Program-made: the position numbers and the translations under genes
Source: Desmodesmus armatus
Taxonomy: Eukaryota > Chlorophyta > Chlorophyceae > Sphaeropleales > Scenedesmaceae
Length of the DNA: 64,000 nucleotides
Assembly (NCBI GenBank): GCA_007449985.2
Contig: VIIQ02000191.1
Coordinates: 80,562 to 144,561, forward strand
Reading direction: 5' to 3'
Shown: piece by piece, positions 44,257 through 53,542 of the stretch
How positions within the stretch are numbered: position 1 is the stretch's first letter
How the letters are laid out: each line of letters starts with the position of its first letter
The notes under the pieces: generated by a model
Seen by the model: only the letters and a program-made list of their open reading frames with translations
Database searches by the model: none
Told to the model about the DNA's origin: nothing

Positions 44257-45339
44257 TTGTCACCAGGGTGTGCCCTTTCACAGCTGCCCCCACAACCACA
44301 ACCACAACAGCTGCCACAGCCGTTTCAGCAGCAGCAGCAGCAGCAGCAGCGGCTGTGTGTGTCAGTGCCATGGGCCCCACAGCGGCTGCCTGTGGTGGGG
44401 TACTGCATGGACGAGATCACTTGCCTGGCATGCGGCGACAGGTGGGTGTTTTGTCCCCCCCCCCCCCCCCACACACACACACACCGGTTGTATGCTGCAG
44501 ATCATTGCTTCCCCCCACCGCTGACTATTGCTTCCTCCCGCAACCGCCACCCCCCTCTTCCCATATGTTCTCCTCCCGGCCCCCTCCCCCTTGCTTTGGG
44601 GTGTGACTGGAGGCTACACCTCCCCCTTGCTTCCCTGGGGTATGCTTCACGTGTTCGTCACCTGTCCTTTTGTGGGGGTGTATGACACTTGGAAGAGGGG
44701 GGGGGGGGGGAGGAGGGCAGCAACTGTGAGTGATCAGGGGTGGGCAAGAGACGGGGCTGAGAACAGTGTGTGGATGTCCGACAGAGTCTGCTGAAACACA
44801 TTTTTGCTGCTGCTGCTGTTGTTGCTGCTGCTGTGTTTTGCCGCCCAGGTTCCCCACCAGTCCCACCCCCTTCCTGGTGTTGCCCCTCAGCCTGCCCACC
44901 ACCAGCAGCAACAGCAGCAGTAGAAGGGGAAGTCACTCGGGCCTGGGCCAGGTACCCCAGGTCCCGCCTGGCACCAGCCTGGCCCACTGCCTGGCCCGCT
45001 ACAGCCGGCCCGAGGTGCTACAGGGGGTGGAGTGTGTGCGCTGCTGTTTGAGGGAGGCACTGGGCCAGGCAGCAGCACCAGCAGACCAACAGGTACATTT
45101 AGAGCAGCAGCAGCAGCAGCAGCAGCATCTGGAGACGTTGAGCCAGGCAGCATCAGGAGCAGGTGGTGATGGCACTGCTGCTGCTGCTGCTGACAAGAGG
45201 GCATTTGCAGAGGCTGGAGGTGGTGACCTGTTAGGGCAGCCTGACAGCTGCACTGCACAGGCGAACAGTGTTTTGCCTTGCAGCAGCTGTTGCCACTTGG
45301 AGCAGATACAGGGTTGTGCTGGTGCGCTTGACCAGCCAC

Positions 45340-45388
<49 letters not shown>

Positions 45389-46178
45389 ACTCCAGCATGA
45401 ACCCCAACAGCAGCCTTGTGAACCCCAGCAGCAGCAGCCCAAACAGTGCGAGGAGCTGCTCCAGCTGCTGTCCTGCTTAGCCACGTCCCAGCAGCCCCTG
45501 CCCCCCCTCGACTACCCCGACCTCCTGCAGCAGCAGCAGCAGCAGCAACAACAACAGCAACAACAACAGCAGCAGCACCTGCCCTGGCCTCAGCTCAGGC
45601 GACCTGTGGTCAAGAGGACGGCACTAGCAAGGCCCCCTGGGGTGCTGCTGCTGCAGCTGCAGCGTGCTGTGTATACCGGTTTTGGGGGTGGCGGTGGTGC
45701 TAAGGTTCAGGGACATGTGCAGTTTCCACTGCAGCTGAGTTGGGCGGATTGTCAAGCAGCACACGGCGGGCCGCAGGACTGGTGGCCAAGCGTGCAGCAG
45801 CAGCAGCAGCAGCAGCATTGTGAGGAGCAGCTAGTTGAGCAAAGGGAGGAGGAGGCACAGCTGCAGCAGCAGCAGCAGAAGGGTGGAGCACCCAGTGCGT
45901 GTGGGGCTGCCTTGATGTATGATTTAGTGGCGGTTGTGCAGCACCTGGGGTCCGGGGACAGCTGTGGACATTACATCATGTACCGCAAGGTACAACAGCA
46001 GCAGCAGCAGCAGCAGGAGGGTGTGGTTGGCATCACCAGCAGCAGCAGCGGCAGCACTGCTGGCAGCAGCCGTGGTGTCAGTTGGTTGCGAGTGAGTGAC
46101 CGCTCTGTGGTGTCTGTGAGTGAGTCTGAGGTTCTGCAGTGCCATGCAACACTGCTGGTGTATGAGCGCAGTGAGTGA
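42455..46178 (+). CDS. USP30/UBP27-like ubiquitin-specific protease
   Basis: Cysteine protease removing ubiquitin. Exons 42455-42716, 43185-43504, 44017-44441 and 44849-46178 join in phase to about 778 residues. Cys box GLHNLGNTCYLNASLQAM near residue 30; QQDAAEAL with LLCDAVSTEL; the CLACGDR metal-type knuckle and its partner GVECVRCC; PPGVLLLQLQRA; His box SGDSCGHYIMYRKV; then SWLRVSDRSVVSV and a final LLVYERSE. A Ser stands where most USPs have Asn/Asp, as in USP30, whose triad is Cys-His-Ser. Five or more poly-Gln inserts enlarge the catalytic domain. No membrane anchor is evident at the N-terminus, unlike USP30 and UBP27, so location is open. A truncated copy lies at 11113-11303. Confidence 0.88.
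42872..42972 (+). repeat. Echo of USP exon 1 3' end plus donor
   Basis: TTTGAAGCCACAGCAGCACC to GTGGTCAG/GTGAGGTG repeats 42616-42724 almost exactly. A CCCCCCCC-G(>20) block lies between original and echo. Spliced in the phase of exon 1 it meets TGA at once. Confidence 0.9.
43610..43785 (+). repeat. Two echoes of USP exon 2 3' end
   Basis: GAGGTGGGGGTGCAGCAGGA and GCAGAGGCA (43465-43500) recur at about 43625-43672 and 43718-43770 with substitutions. G-rich spacers separate them. Confidence 0.7.
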
Positions 46179-46300
46179 GTGAGTGAGTGAGTGAGTGAGT
46201 GAGTGAGTGGGTGAGTGAGTGAGTGAGTGAGTGAGTGAGTGAGTGAGTGAGTGAGTGGATGAGTGGGTGAGCGAGTGGATGAGTGGGTGAGCGAGCGAGC
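46172..46300. repeat. (GAGT)n microsatellite
   Basis: About 30 GAGT units starting inside the last two USP codons (AGTGAGTGA), with GGGT and GGAT variants. The stop codon of the USP gene is part of the repeat. Confidence 0.95.
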
Positions 46301-46321
46301 ACCGTGACGTATGGCAACCGA

Positions 46322-46326
46322 TGTAA
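46322..46326 (+). terminator. TGTAA poly(A) signal of the USP gene
   Basis: First TGTAA after the USP stop, about 145 bases downstream, just beyond the GAGT repeat. Confidence 0.5.
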
Positions 46327-46572
46327 AGGGTTGGTGACGTGAGAGGTGGCCAGATCCAGGCTGGCCAGCATGACGTTGCTGTGTGCTGCATTGCAGGAGT
46401 GTGGCACTTCCTCATACCCTATCTATTGGACAGCAACGGCTGACGATTAGTCAAACCTCATATGGCACTGTCACTATTGTCGCCTGGCTGCTTGGCACCT
46501 TTTGCATATGGCAGCTAGGGCTGTTGTGTTGCTGATGTCCTCAACCATCAACAACCGCAACACACTCAAACC

Positions 46573-46875
46573 CTACCCCAGGACCTCTTGAGCATACAAC
46601 TGGTCCTTGAGCCTCATTTCAGCAAGGCTACTGTCACAACTGTTGGCACGTGTCAGTACTATAGTACTGTGCCCTTGGCCGTTCACTTTGATTACCAAGC
46701 TGCATGCCGCGGCAACAATGACAATTTCGCGGTTTGACGCAGGGCACACGGTCAACCCGCCAAACACAACAGCATGTTCAGGCTTGTCAAGGCTATGTGC
46801 TTCTACAGCATATAGCTCAATCAACTGCTCAGCATCACACAATCCATACAGCACCCCCTGCCAGCTGCTGCCCTT
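46573..46875 (-). CDS. C-terminal exon of an unrecognised gene
   Basis: A reverse-strand frame ends at 46573 (EMRLKDQLYAQEVLG, TAG). The last 100 codons have a non-repetitive, protein-like composition (LYGLCDAEQLIELYAVEAHS, HAVVFGGLTVCPASNREIVI, VIKVNGQGHSTIVLTRAN) unlike the surrounding noise. The frame stays open to 47214, but the outer part looks like intron. The family is not recognised. It is convergent with the USP gene. Confidence 0.45.
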   Translation of the reverse strand, partial: KGSSWQGVLYGLCDAEQLIELYAVEAHSLDKPEHAVVFGGLTVCPASNREIVIVAAACSLVIKVNGQGHSTIVLTRANSCDSSLAEMRLKDQLYAQEVLG

Positions 46876-47289
46876 CCTGCTGCATGCGTGGCCGTTGAGG
46901 GCTGTTTCGCTGGGGTTGGCGGTTCCGCCCCCCAAGCATGCCACGTGCTGTGCGCCTGGCTGGCAGCTGCAGTTGTAGTAAAGCTGCTGCTTGCAGCAAC
47001 CAGTGTGGCCTGCATATGGTGTGGGGTTGACTATCTTGTGGCATCTCATCACTGCTATGCTGCTGTGCTGCCCGCATGTTCGCCCCGCCTTGCGCATGTC
47101 GCCTTTGTTTCGCCGCAATGCACCTGCACACAAAGGGGGGTCCAGGACATCCATCCAGCCAACCACATACATTACAACAGCACATAACAATGACATGTTC
47201 AGGGAGCTGTGCATGGGCTGCAGGACAAATGTGTTGCTGCTGGCTGAGGCACACAGAGCACTTCATCATCTGCAGCGACTGGGGTCCCC

Positions 47290-47607
47290 ATGGTGCACAG
47301 CGAAGCAGCCAGCCTCCTGCCTCAGGGATGGCAGCTGCTGCTTGATCCACCCCACTCAACTAAATGCAAGAGGTCCATTGAGCACGTGCATAGTCACATG
47401 GATGAGGAGACGCACAGCTGGCTGCTGCAGTGTATGCAATTATACCCCAACACGAACGCTACCCCACAAAGGTCCAAGGGGCAGTATGCTACTTTTGAAT
47501 GCCCTATGCCAGCCAGCAGGACTGCATCTGATATCACCACACTGCCAGACACTTGGGAGGCATTCACTGCTGTTGGTGGCAACTACACTGCCCTTGAGCT
47601 CAGCTGA
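47290..47607 (+). CDS. Possible exon of unknown function
   Basis: A 105-codon + strand frame ending in TGA, with balanced composition (LLPQGWQLLLDPPHS, HMDEETHSWLLQCMQLYP). No homology recognised. It overlaps the other strand's open frame, and at most one of them is likely real. Confidence 0.25.
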   Translation: MVHSEAASLLPQGWQLLLDPPHSTKCKRSIEHVHSHMDEETHSWLLQCMQLYPNTNATPQRSKGQYATFECPMPASRTASDITTLPDTWEAFTAVGGNYTALELS

Positions 47608-49162
47608 GCGCTGTAACGCTTGTGCGTCGTAGCAGCGATTGTGGTTTGGCACCCTTCAACTGCACGGTTGCTCTGCCTCACCAAGGCAGCTGCCTGTGGT
47701 GCTGGCATTTGTCTCTGCTGCTGCTGCGTGACACACCAGTCTCACCCACCTATGGGTCTCATCTGCTCCTTGCATCTGGTGGTCATGGTGTGGGGCTCGA
47801 CTCGTGTCGTCGTTGGTGCCTCCTTAGTGTTGGATGTTGGCTGTAAGTACCTGCAGGAAGGGCAGGGAGCAGTTGCTTCGGTTTTCAACTGCTGATCCAG
47901 CACCATGCATGCTGGCTGCTTCTGCTGTGTAGCTCTGCTGTGGGTCTCATGCAGCTTAGTGGCACTGTTCTTGCAATTACTGCTACTGCTGCTGCCAAGG
48001 CTGTTCTGTGCTGAGCCTGATCTGGATGTGCAGGGGGCCTCCAATGCATTCACCAAGTGAAATCATAATGTTGAGAATGCTCCATGGGGCCGATGCTCCT
48101 GCTGGTGTGCTGCAGTGTGGCCCACACACCTGTTGGTTGATCTGGAACATCACACCAGCCCTCAGCTGCTGCTGCTGCTGCTCCAGCCTCTCTGCTAAGC
48201 TGAAACTTTTACTTGACAACATACAAGTTCAACTGTTTGAATTGCAGAGCAAGATGAAGCCGCTCGAAGAAACCAAGAATCCAGCACAGCAGATGCTGAC
48301 ACTCCTGCTGACTGCTAAAATCAAGATGGCGAGTTGCACACGGGCTGCAGAGCTGACAAGAACGTACGCATTACAAGCATTGATTTCACTGAAAACAAGG
48401 CCGCAATCGTCCGTGTTTCCGCAGAGAACACGGACGTCAGTCAGGGTGCAGGTCAGGGGTTAGACACAGGGGGGTGGACAATGATTCTCTGGGGGTTTCG
48501 CCGGCTCAGCCCAAGCAGACGCACTCGTGTGCAGCGGTTCTTATGCAAAGCAACTGCGTTTAATGTGCGCATTCCTTCCACAAAGTTACGAGGCTTGCCA
48601 GGCTGTTCTCGCGTAGCTCGGTCCAAAGACTCCTGAGAGGCTCAGCAGCGCCAGAAACACAGTCAACGGTTACGTCAGCCAACCACGGACAAAAGAGCAA
48701 CCACACAGCAGCGACTGGCAGCACATTTCGACTCACAACAACACTATCAAGCGGAATCAGCTACGCAGATGAGCCCGCGGTGAGGCCTTTATGTGGTACA
48801 GTATGCTGAAGGTCACATCAGTTACCCCAGGTCCCAGAATGCCAATTTCACCGCTCCAACACAGTACAGGGCGAGACAGCACAATCTCACTGCAGCAATA
48901 CTTCGCTCTTGCTGCATGTACACCGCACAGATACAAGGCACAAGCTAGCACGGCCTTGCAGAGATACAGGAAAAACATCTGAGAGCCAGTGCTGGGGCCA
49001 GCTGGGCCGAAAAAACGAGAATTCCGCTTACCGCCAATCTGCGCAGCGGGGCATACGTGTATTCAAATTGCGGAAACACCAGAGCAAGGCTGCACTTTTT
49101 AAGCATATCACTTTGTTCCTTAGGACTTGCTCTACAGCTGACTGCAACACCCGCGAGATTCA
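47608..49162. other. No firm gene
   Basis: One plausible small reverse-strand exon lies at 48130-48199 (AERLEQQQQQLRAGV, MFQINQQ, bounded by TTTCAG and GTGTGT), but no partners were found. The rest shows nothing recognisable. Confidence 0.3.
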
Positions 49163-49779
49163 TTGTCCACCCCCCTGAATGCCGTGTCGCTCATGTCCTG
49201 GCTGCGCAAGCAGTGTCACATGACCACCTTAATCCTACAGGCAGGCTGGTTGCCTGATGGCGGCATCCCAGCCATTCCAGAAGATGTGGCAGCAGCTACG
49301 TTTGCAGGCCTGACAGCCTGCGGCACGCTGCAGCAGCTCGAGCTGGGCAACATGCTGTCAGGTCAAGCCTGGAAGCACGTCCTCCCCGCTGGGCAGCTCT
49401 GCACGGCCCTCACTTCCTTGGAGATCACTTCCCGGCGCGGGCCGGCCAGCGGTGCGCCATGGCAGCGTATGGTGTCCGCCTGCCCATACCTGCGGCACTT
49501 GCGTGCCGTTCCGTTGCAGAAACACTTCCTCATCTTGGATAATGTGGAGCCAGCCAACATGTCGCCCACATCTGAGCTGCAGCCCCTGACAGCGCTGACC
49601 AGCTTGGTGCTGCATGAGCTGGCTGATGGTCATGTGCCACACCTAATACAGATCACAGCACTGCAGCAGCTGACACTGGTGAAAGCGTCCATCAGCGAGA
49701 GGAAGTTGGACCAGCTTACGGCAATGCAGCAGCTGACAAAGCTGGAGCTTGAAGATGCTGATGGGGAGAATGTGTACAG
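49163..49779 (+). CDS. Third LRR protein of the family, partial
   Basis: The + strand frame has LRR pattern (TFAGLTACGTLQQLELGNML, LTALTSLVLHELADG, ITALQQLTLVKASI, LTAMQQLTKLELEDA) and the family phrase HVLPAGQLCTALTSLEI, comparable to HLFPASRQLRNLHSLNI in LRR1. It ends at a TGTACAG/GTGGCG donor at 49779; the frame would otherwise stop at 49813. The start is not certain: an acceptor near 49238 (CCTACAG) would make the first credible residues AGWLPDGGIPAIPEDV. No continuation exon was found within 2 kb, so the gene may be truncated. Confidence 0.55.
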
Positions 49780-51864
49780 GTGGCGTAGGCCCTCCCACTA
49801 TAAGGTCTGGTAGCCAGTCATGCCATGACATGATGAGTTCATGGGGAATTGATCACGCATCTGAGAAGGTGCCGCAAGGCAGCTGTCTGCAACGTGAGGC
49901 TTGCTCCTCTCAGAGAGAGCAGATCCCCTGCGAGTGTCGTTGCGTTATAACACAGCGGCTGTGGCACCAGGGTGGGCAGCATTTAAAGGCACCACTGGCA
50001 GCCGCCCCCTTCAAGGGGGCGCAGTTGACCTGTGTCGTGTTGTGTCATGTCCGTTGACATCTGTGACAGATGGCTGTATGCCATGCCGTGTTGGCTGCTA
50101 TCCAAGCGGCAAGCATTGCTCACATACTTGACCTCAGGCTGTGCGGGTGCAGTGCCACTTTAGGAAGTTGCGTGAGCACCCCGCTGCATGCAGCGCACCC
50201 AATGCGATGGGGGTTACCCCAACGTGCATGTGGTCCGTGCGCAATCATCAGGCCAGTGGCAGTGATACTTGTCTTGCATACTATGAGGTGCAGGTGACAT
50301 GGGAGCCTCGTTGTTGGCATTGCATTGGTGAGCAAGGGCATCTGAGCTTGATGTGTTAGCTACCCTGGCTAGGCTTGGGCTACCCTGAGTGATGTTCCAT
50401 TTTGGCTAGGTAGCCAGCTCCCACGGGTCACTGGAAAATGGGGTAGCCGGCTAGGGGGGGGTGTCGGCCTAGTGTAGGAAGGCCACCGATATGATGGTGG
50501 CCACCCTTGCTGCCAGGTTTGACTTCAGCCTTTGTCTGCTGTGCGCAACGTTGCTTAGTTGGGTCACACCAACTGGTCGCTGGCCCAGACAGACATGGCA
50601 AGCTGAACACTGTTCTTGGCAAGGAGCCTCCAAGGCTTTGTAGTAAGATCGCAGAGGCTGAAGCTGTCGTGTCTGTCAACGAAAAGAAGTGGTTAGTGAT
50701 GCATATGCATGTGCAAATGCGGCTAGACGAGCTTCGGGGCCCCCCAACCCTTGGCTCACTGTGACATGAAGGTGTCTGGCCAGTTGCTGCCCTTCTGCTG
50801 GGCTGGATGTTGCATCAAAGATCCACTGTGATCATCGGTGCGGGTCATGCTGGCCTCAAAGGCTTTGTGCGTAGACTTGTTGGTTGCCTGCCTGTCTGCC
50901 CAAAGTTGGGCCAGCTAGTTAACTAGCTGGCTAGCGTAGGTGTGCAGGCCACATTTCTGGTGTACTCTGAGCAACATGAGGTCAATCAGTCCCTCTTCCG
51001 GACGCTTCGAAGGCAGCAGACTGAAACAGCAAGTGATACCTCACACGTATGCCATATGACAGTGTCATTTGAAAGGCGTATTTATGTCATAGGAACAATA
51101 ACAGCAAAGTTACTTAATACTCTCCAGACAATTTCCTCGACACTCCCAGACTGCAGAGGTGCTGAATCCAATGGTCGCTACAGGGGTTCATCACCCTTGC
51201 TGCATATGTCACGAGCCCATGCTGCATATGTCACGAGCCCATGCTGCATACAGGAAACATTTCATGCAGACCCCTCTGCTGCACCATTGAGCAAGCATAC
51301 CCCAAAGGGCGGAGACTGTGCCAAAAGCAAGCATCAAATGCATTGCAATAAGAACTTTCACGCACTGGCATGCACAACAGCATTGACACATCAAACATTG
51401 CACCCCACACAAAGAGCACACGCAAGGCAGGGCCTCACACAGCACACTGTGTTGACATGCACAGTCAGCCAACAGGTTCCATTCCCTACACATGAGTGAG
51501 TGGGGTCGGTCCCAGAACATGGGTTTTGGGCCGTGGGTACTACTGGCTTCAAGGAAGGACCTCCCTTGGCCTCAACAAGCATCTCCTAAGCCCACAGCTA
51601 CACACAGCACCCAACACTCAATTTGACGCTGATACATGCGCGGTGATGACTGTATGCATGACACTCATACGTGTCGAACCACGTACCAAAGCGGCTCAGG
51701 AAGCTCATACCAGCTGGCTAAAGCCATCAATTCAAACTCACATCAAGAAGCAAGGCAACCAAACCAAAAAGACCTACATGAGAGGTACTGAGTAGCTGTA
51801 GTACGCTCAAGGATAGGGTTTAGGAGTTCTTCACTCAACCCACAACCCCTGGATTTGAAAATAA
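49780..51864. other. Region without a firm gene, with a repeated fragment
   Basis: Holds the open frame 50507-50764 (separate entry), a 22-base tandem repeat GCTGCATATGTCACGAGCCC at 51200-51245 and a weak telomere-like AGGGTTTAGG near 51815. Otherwise nothing recognised. Confidence 0.35.
50507..50764 (+). other. Dispersed repeat fragment with open frame
   Basis: The frame includes LGKEPPRLCSKIAEAEAVVS and VNEKKWLVMHMHVQ. About 50 bases (50637-50686) recur at 33012-33062, coding CSKIVEAEAAVSVNEN before diverging. A protein-level match between two distant loci suggests pieces of the same transposon or gene family, which I cannot name. Confidence 0.4.
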
Positions 51865-52103
51865 TCAAAACTCATCCTGCTCCTGCTGCACCTCATGACT
51901 CCAACCATCAGCAGAAAGAGGCAATGCACGGCTCTTCAAGCCAGACTCAGCAGCAGCAGCGGCAGCAGCACTGCCGGCTGCCGCTGTCTTTGCACCACCA
52001 TGGCTCTGCTGCTGCTGCTGCAGCTGCTGCTGAGGAAGTTGGGGTTGCTGTTGCTCTGTGCCCGGGGTGCTGCCAGCTGCAGCACCCTCAAGCTGCTGCG
52101 ACA

Positions 52104-52149
<46 letters not shown>

Positions 52150-52535
52150 CGGCTGAGAGCCAGATCCGCCTCCACTGCTGCTGCTGCTGCTGCTAGTGCC
52201 ATTGCTGCCGTAGGTTGGGGACGCCCTGCCTCTCGTGGACAAACCAGCTGCTGGTGGTGGTGCCGCTGACTCACTTTCCCGCACTGCATGATTGGGCAAG
52301 GGATGAGACGGCACCTCAGGCTTTTGCTGCTGCTGCTGCTGCTGAATAACTGGAGCTTCTGTAAGCGGCAGCACCTGCTGCTGCTGCTGCCGCTTGGGTT
52401 CAGACCCTATGACTGGCTGCTTCTGCTTTTGTTGCTGCTGCTGTTGTGGTGCCTTCCTGCTGCTTCCTCCACCCCCCAACCCCAATGCTCTGGATATGAA
52501 ACGGAGGTCAACACCAAAGCTGGCACCCTGCTCTG

Positions 52536-52569
<34 letters not shown>

Positions 52570-53245
52570 GGAGCCATCTGTAGCATGTTGTGCAGCACTG
52601 CCAGCAGCTGCACCGGTTGCAACAGTAGTCGGGCCCACTGTCTGAGCAGGGCTGCCCCTGCCGGCTGCTGCATGCCCACCCTTCTCCAGTGTACCCCCTT
52701 TCTGCTGCTGTTGCTTGCTTGCGCTACTGCTACTGCTGCTGTCACTGCTGCTGTTAGCGCGTGTCCAAGGGTTGATCCATGCTGGTGCTGTTGTGTTGAT
52801 CCACTGAGATACGACAGCAGTGGCCTCACCCAACTGCTGGGCAGCACCTGACACCTGCATGCCCAAATGCAATGCATGTGTCAATAGACGATCAAACTCA
52901 GTGCTGAACATGTATGTTGCTGTGTGTATGCAAATGAAGGTGTTGTTTGTATAGAGCCTGACTCAGTCATGGCATGCAGCACCAGCATTGTGTGCGCACA
53001 CAAAGACAGTCAAGCAGCTGCAGAAGGCTAGCCAAAGTTGATCTTTTGCAAAGGGGTCACCTGTCTCTTGCCCTGGGTCCAGCCCGTCCCCCTGGGCTTC
53101 ATGGTCCCCCCCCCCCCCCCCCCCTCCCCCCCGCCACCCCAAATAGCCCCCTCACCTGTCCCTCAGCTTGGGTCCATCCCTGCTTCAGCAGCCCAAGCAG
53201 CCCATCCACACCACCACTGCTGCTGCTGTCGTTGTTGTCAGCAGC

Positions 53246-53277
<32 letters not shown>

Positions 53278-53461
53278 GACCAGCAGGCCCAGCCACAGCA
53301 GCAGCAGCTGCTGCTACCGCTGGGAGCCACCTGGCCCGTTGTTGATGCTGCTGCTGCTGCTGCTGCTGGGTGCTGCTGCTGCAATGGGAGGCACCAGATC
53401 GACTGGTGATGTCGCTGGGAGGTGTGTCAGGCGCAGCAAGAGGTGACCACCATCCTGCAGG

Positions 53462-53542
<81 letters not shown>

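Noticed and set aside
44195..44380. Poly-Ala and poly-Ser frames opposite the USP exon
   Set aside because: Antisense and frame-shifted readings of CAG runs in a well-supported exon.
51855..52645. Leu/Cys-rich + strand frames
   Set aside because: Shadows of the Gln/Ser-rich last exon of the C2 gene on the other strand.
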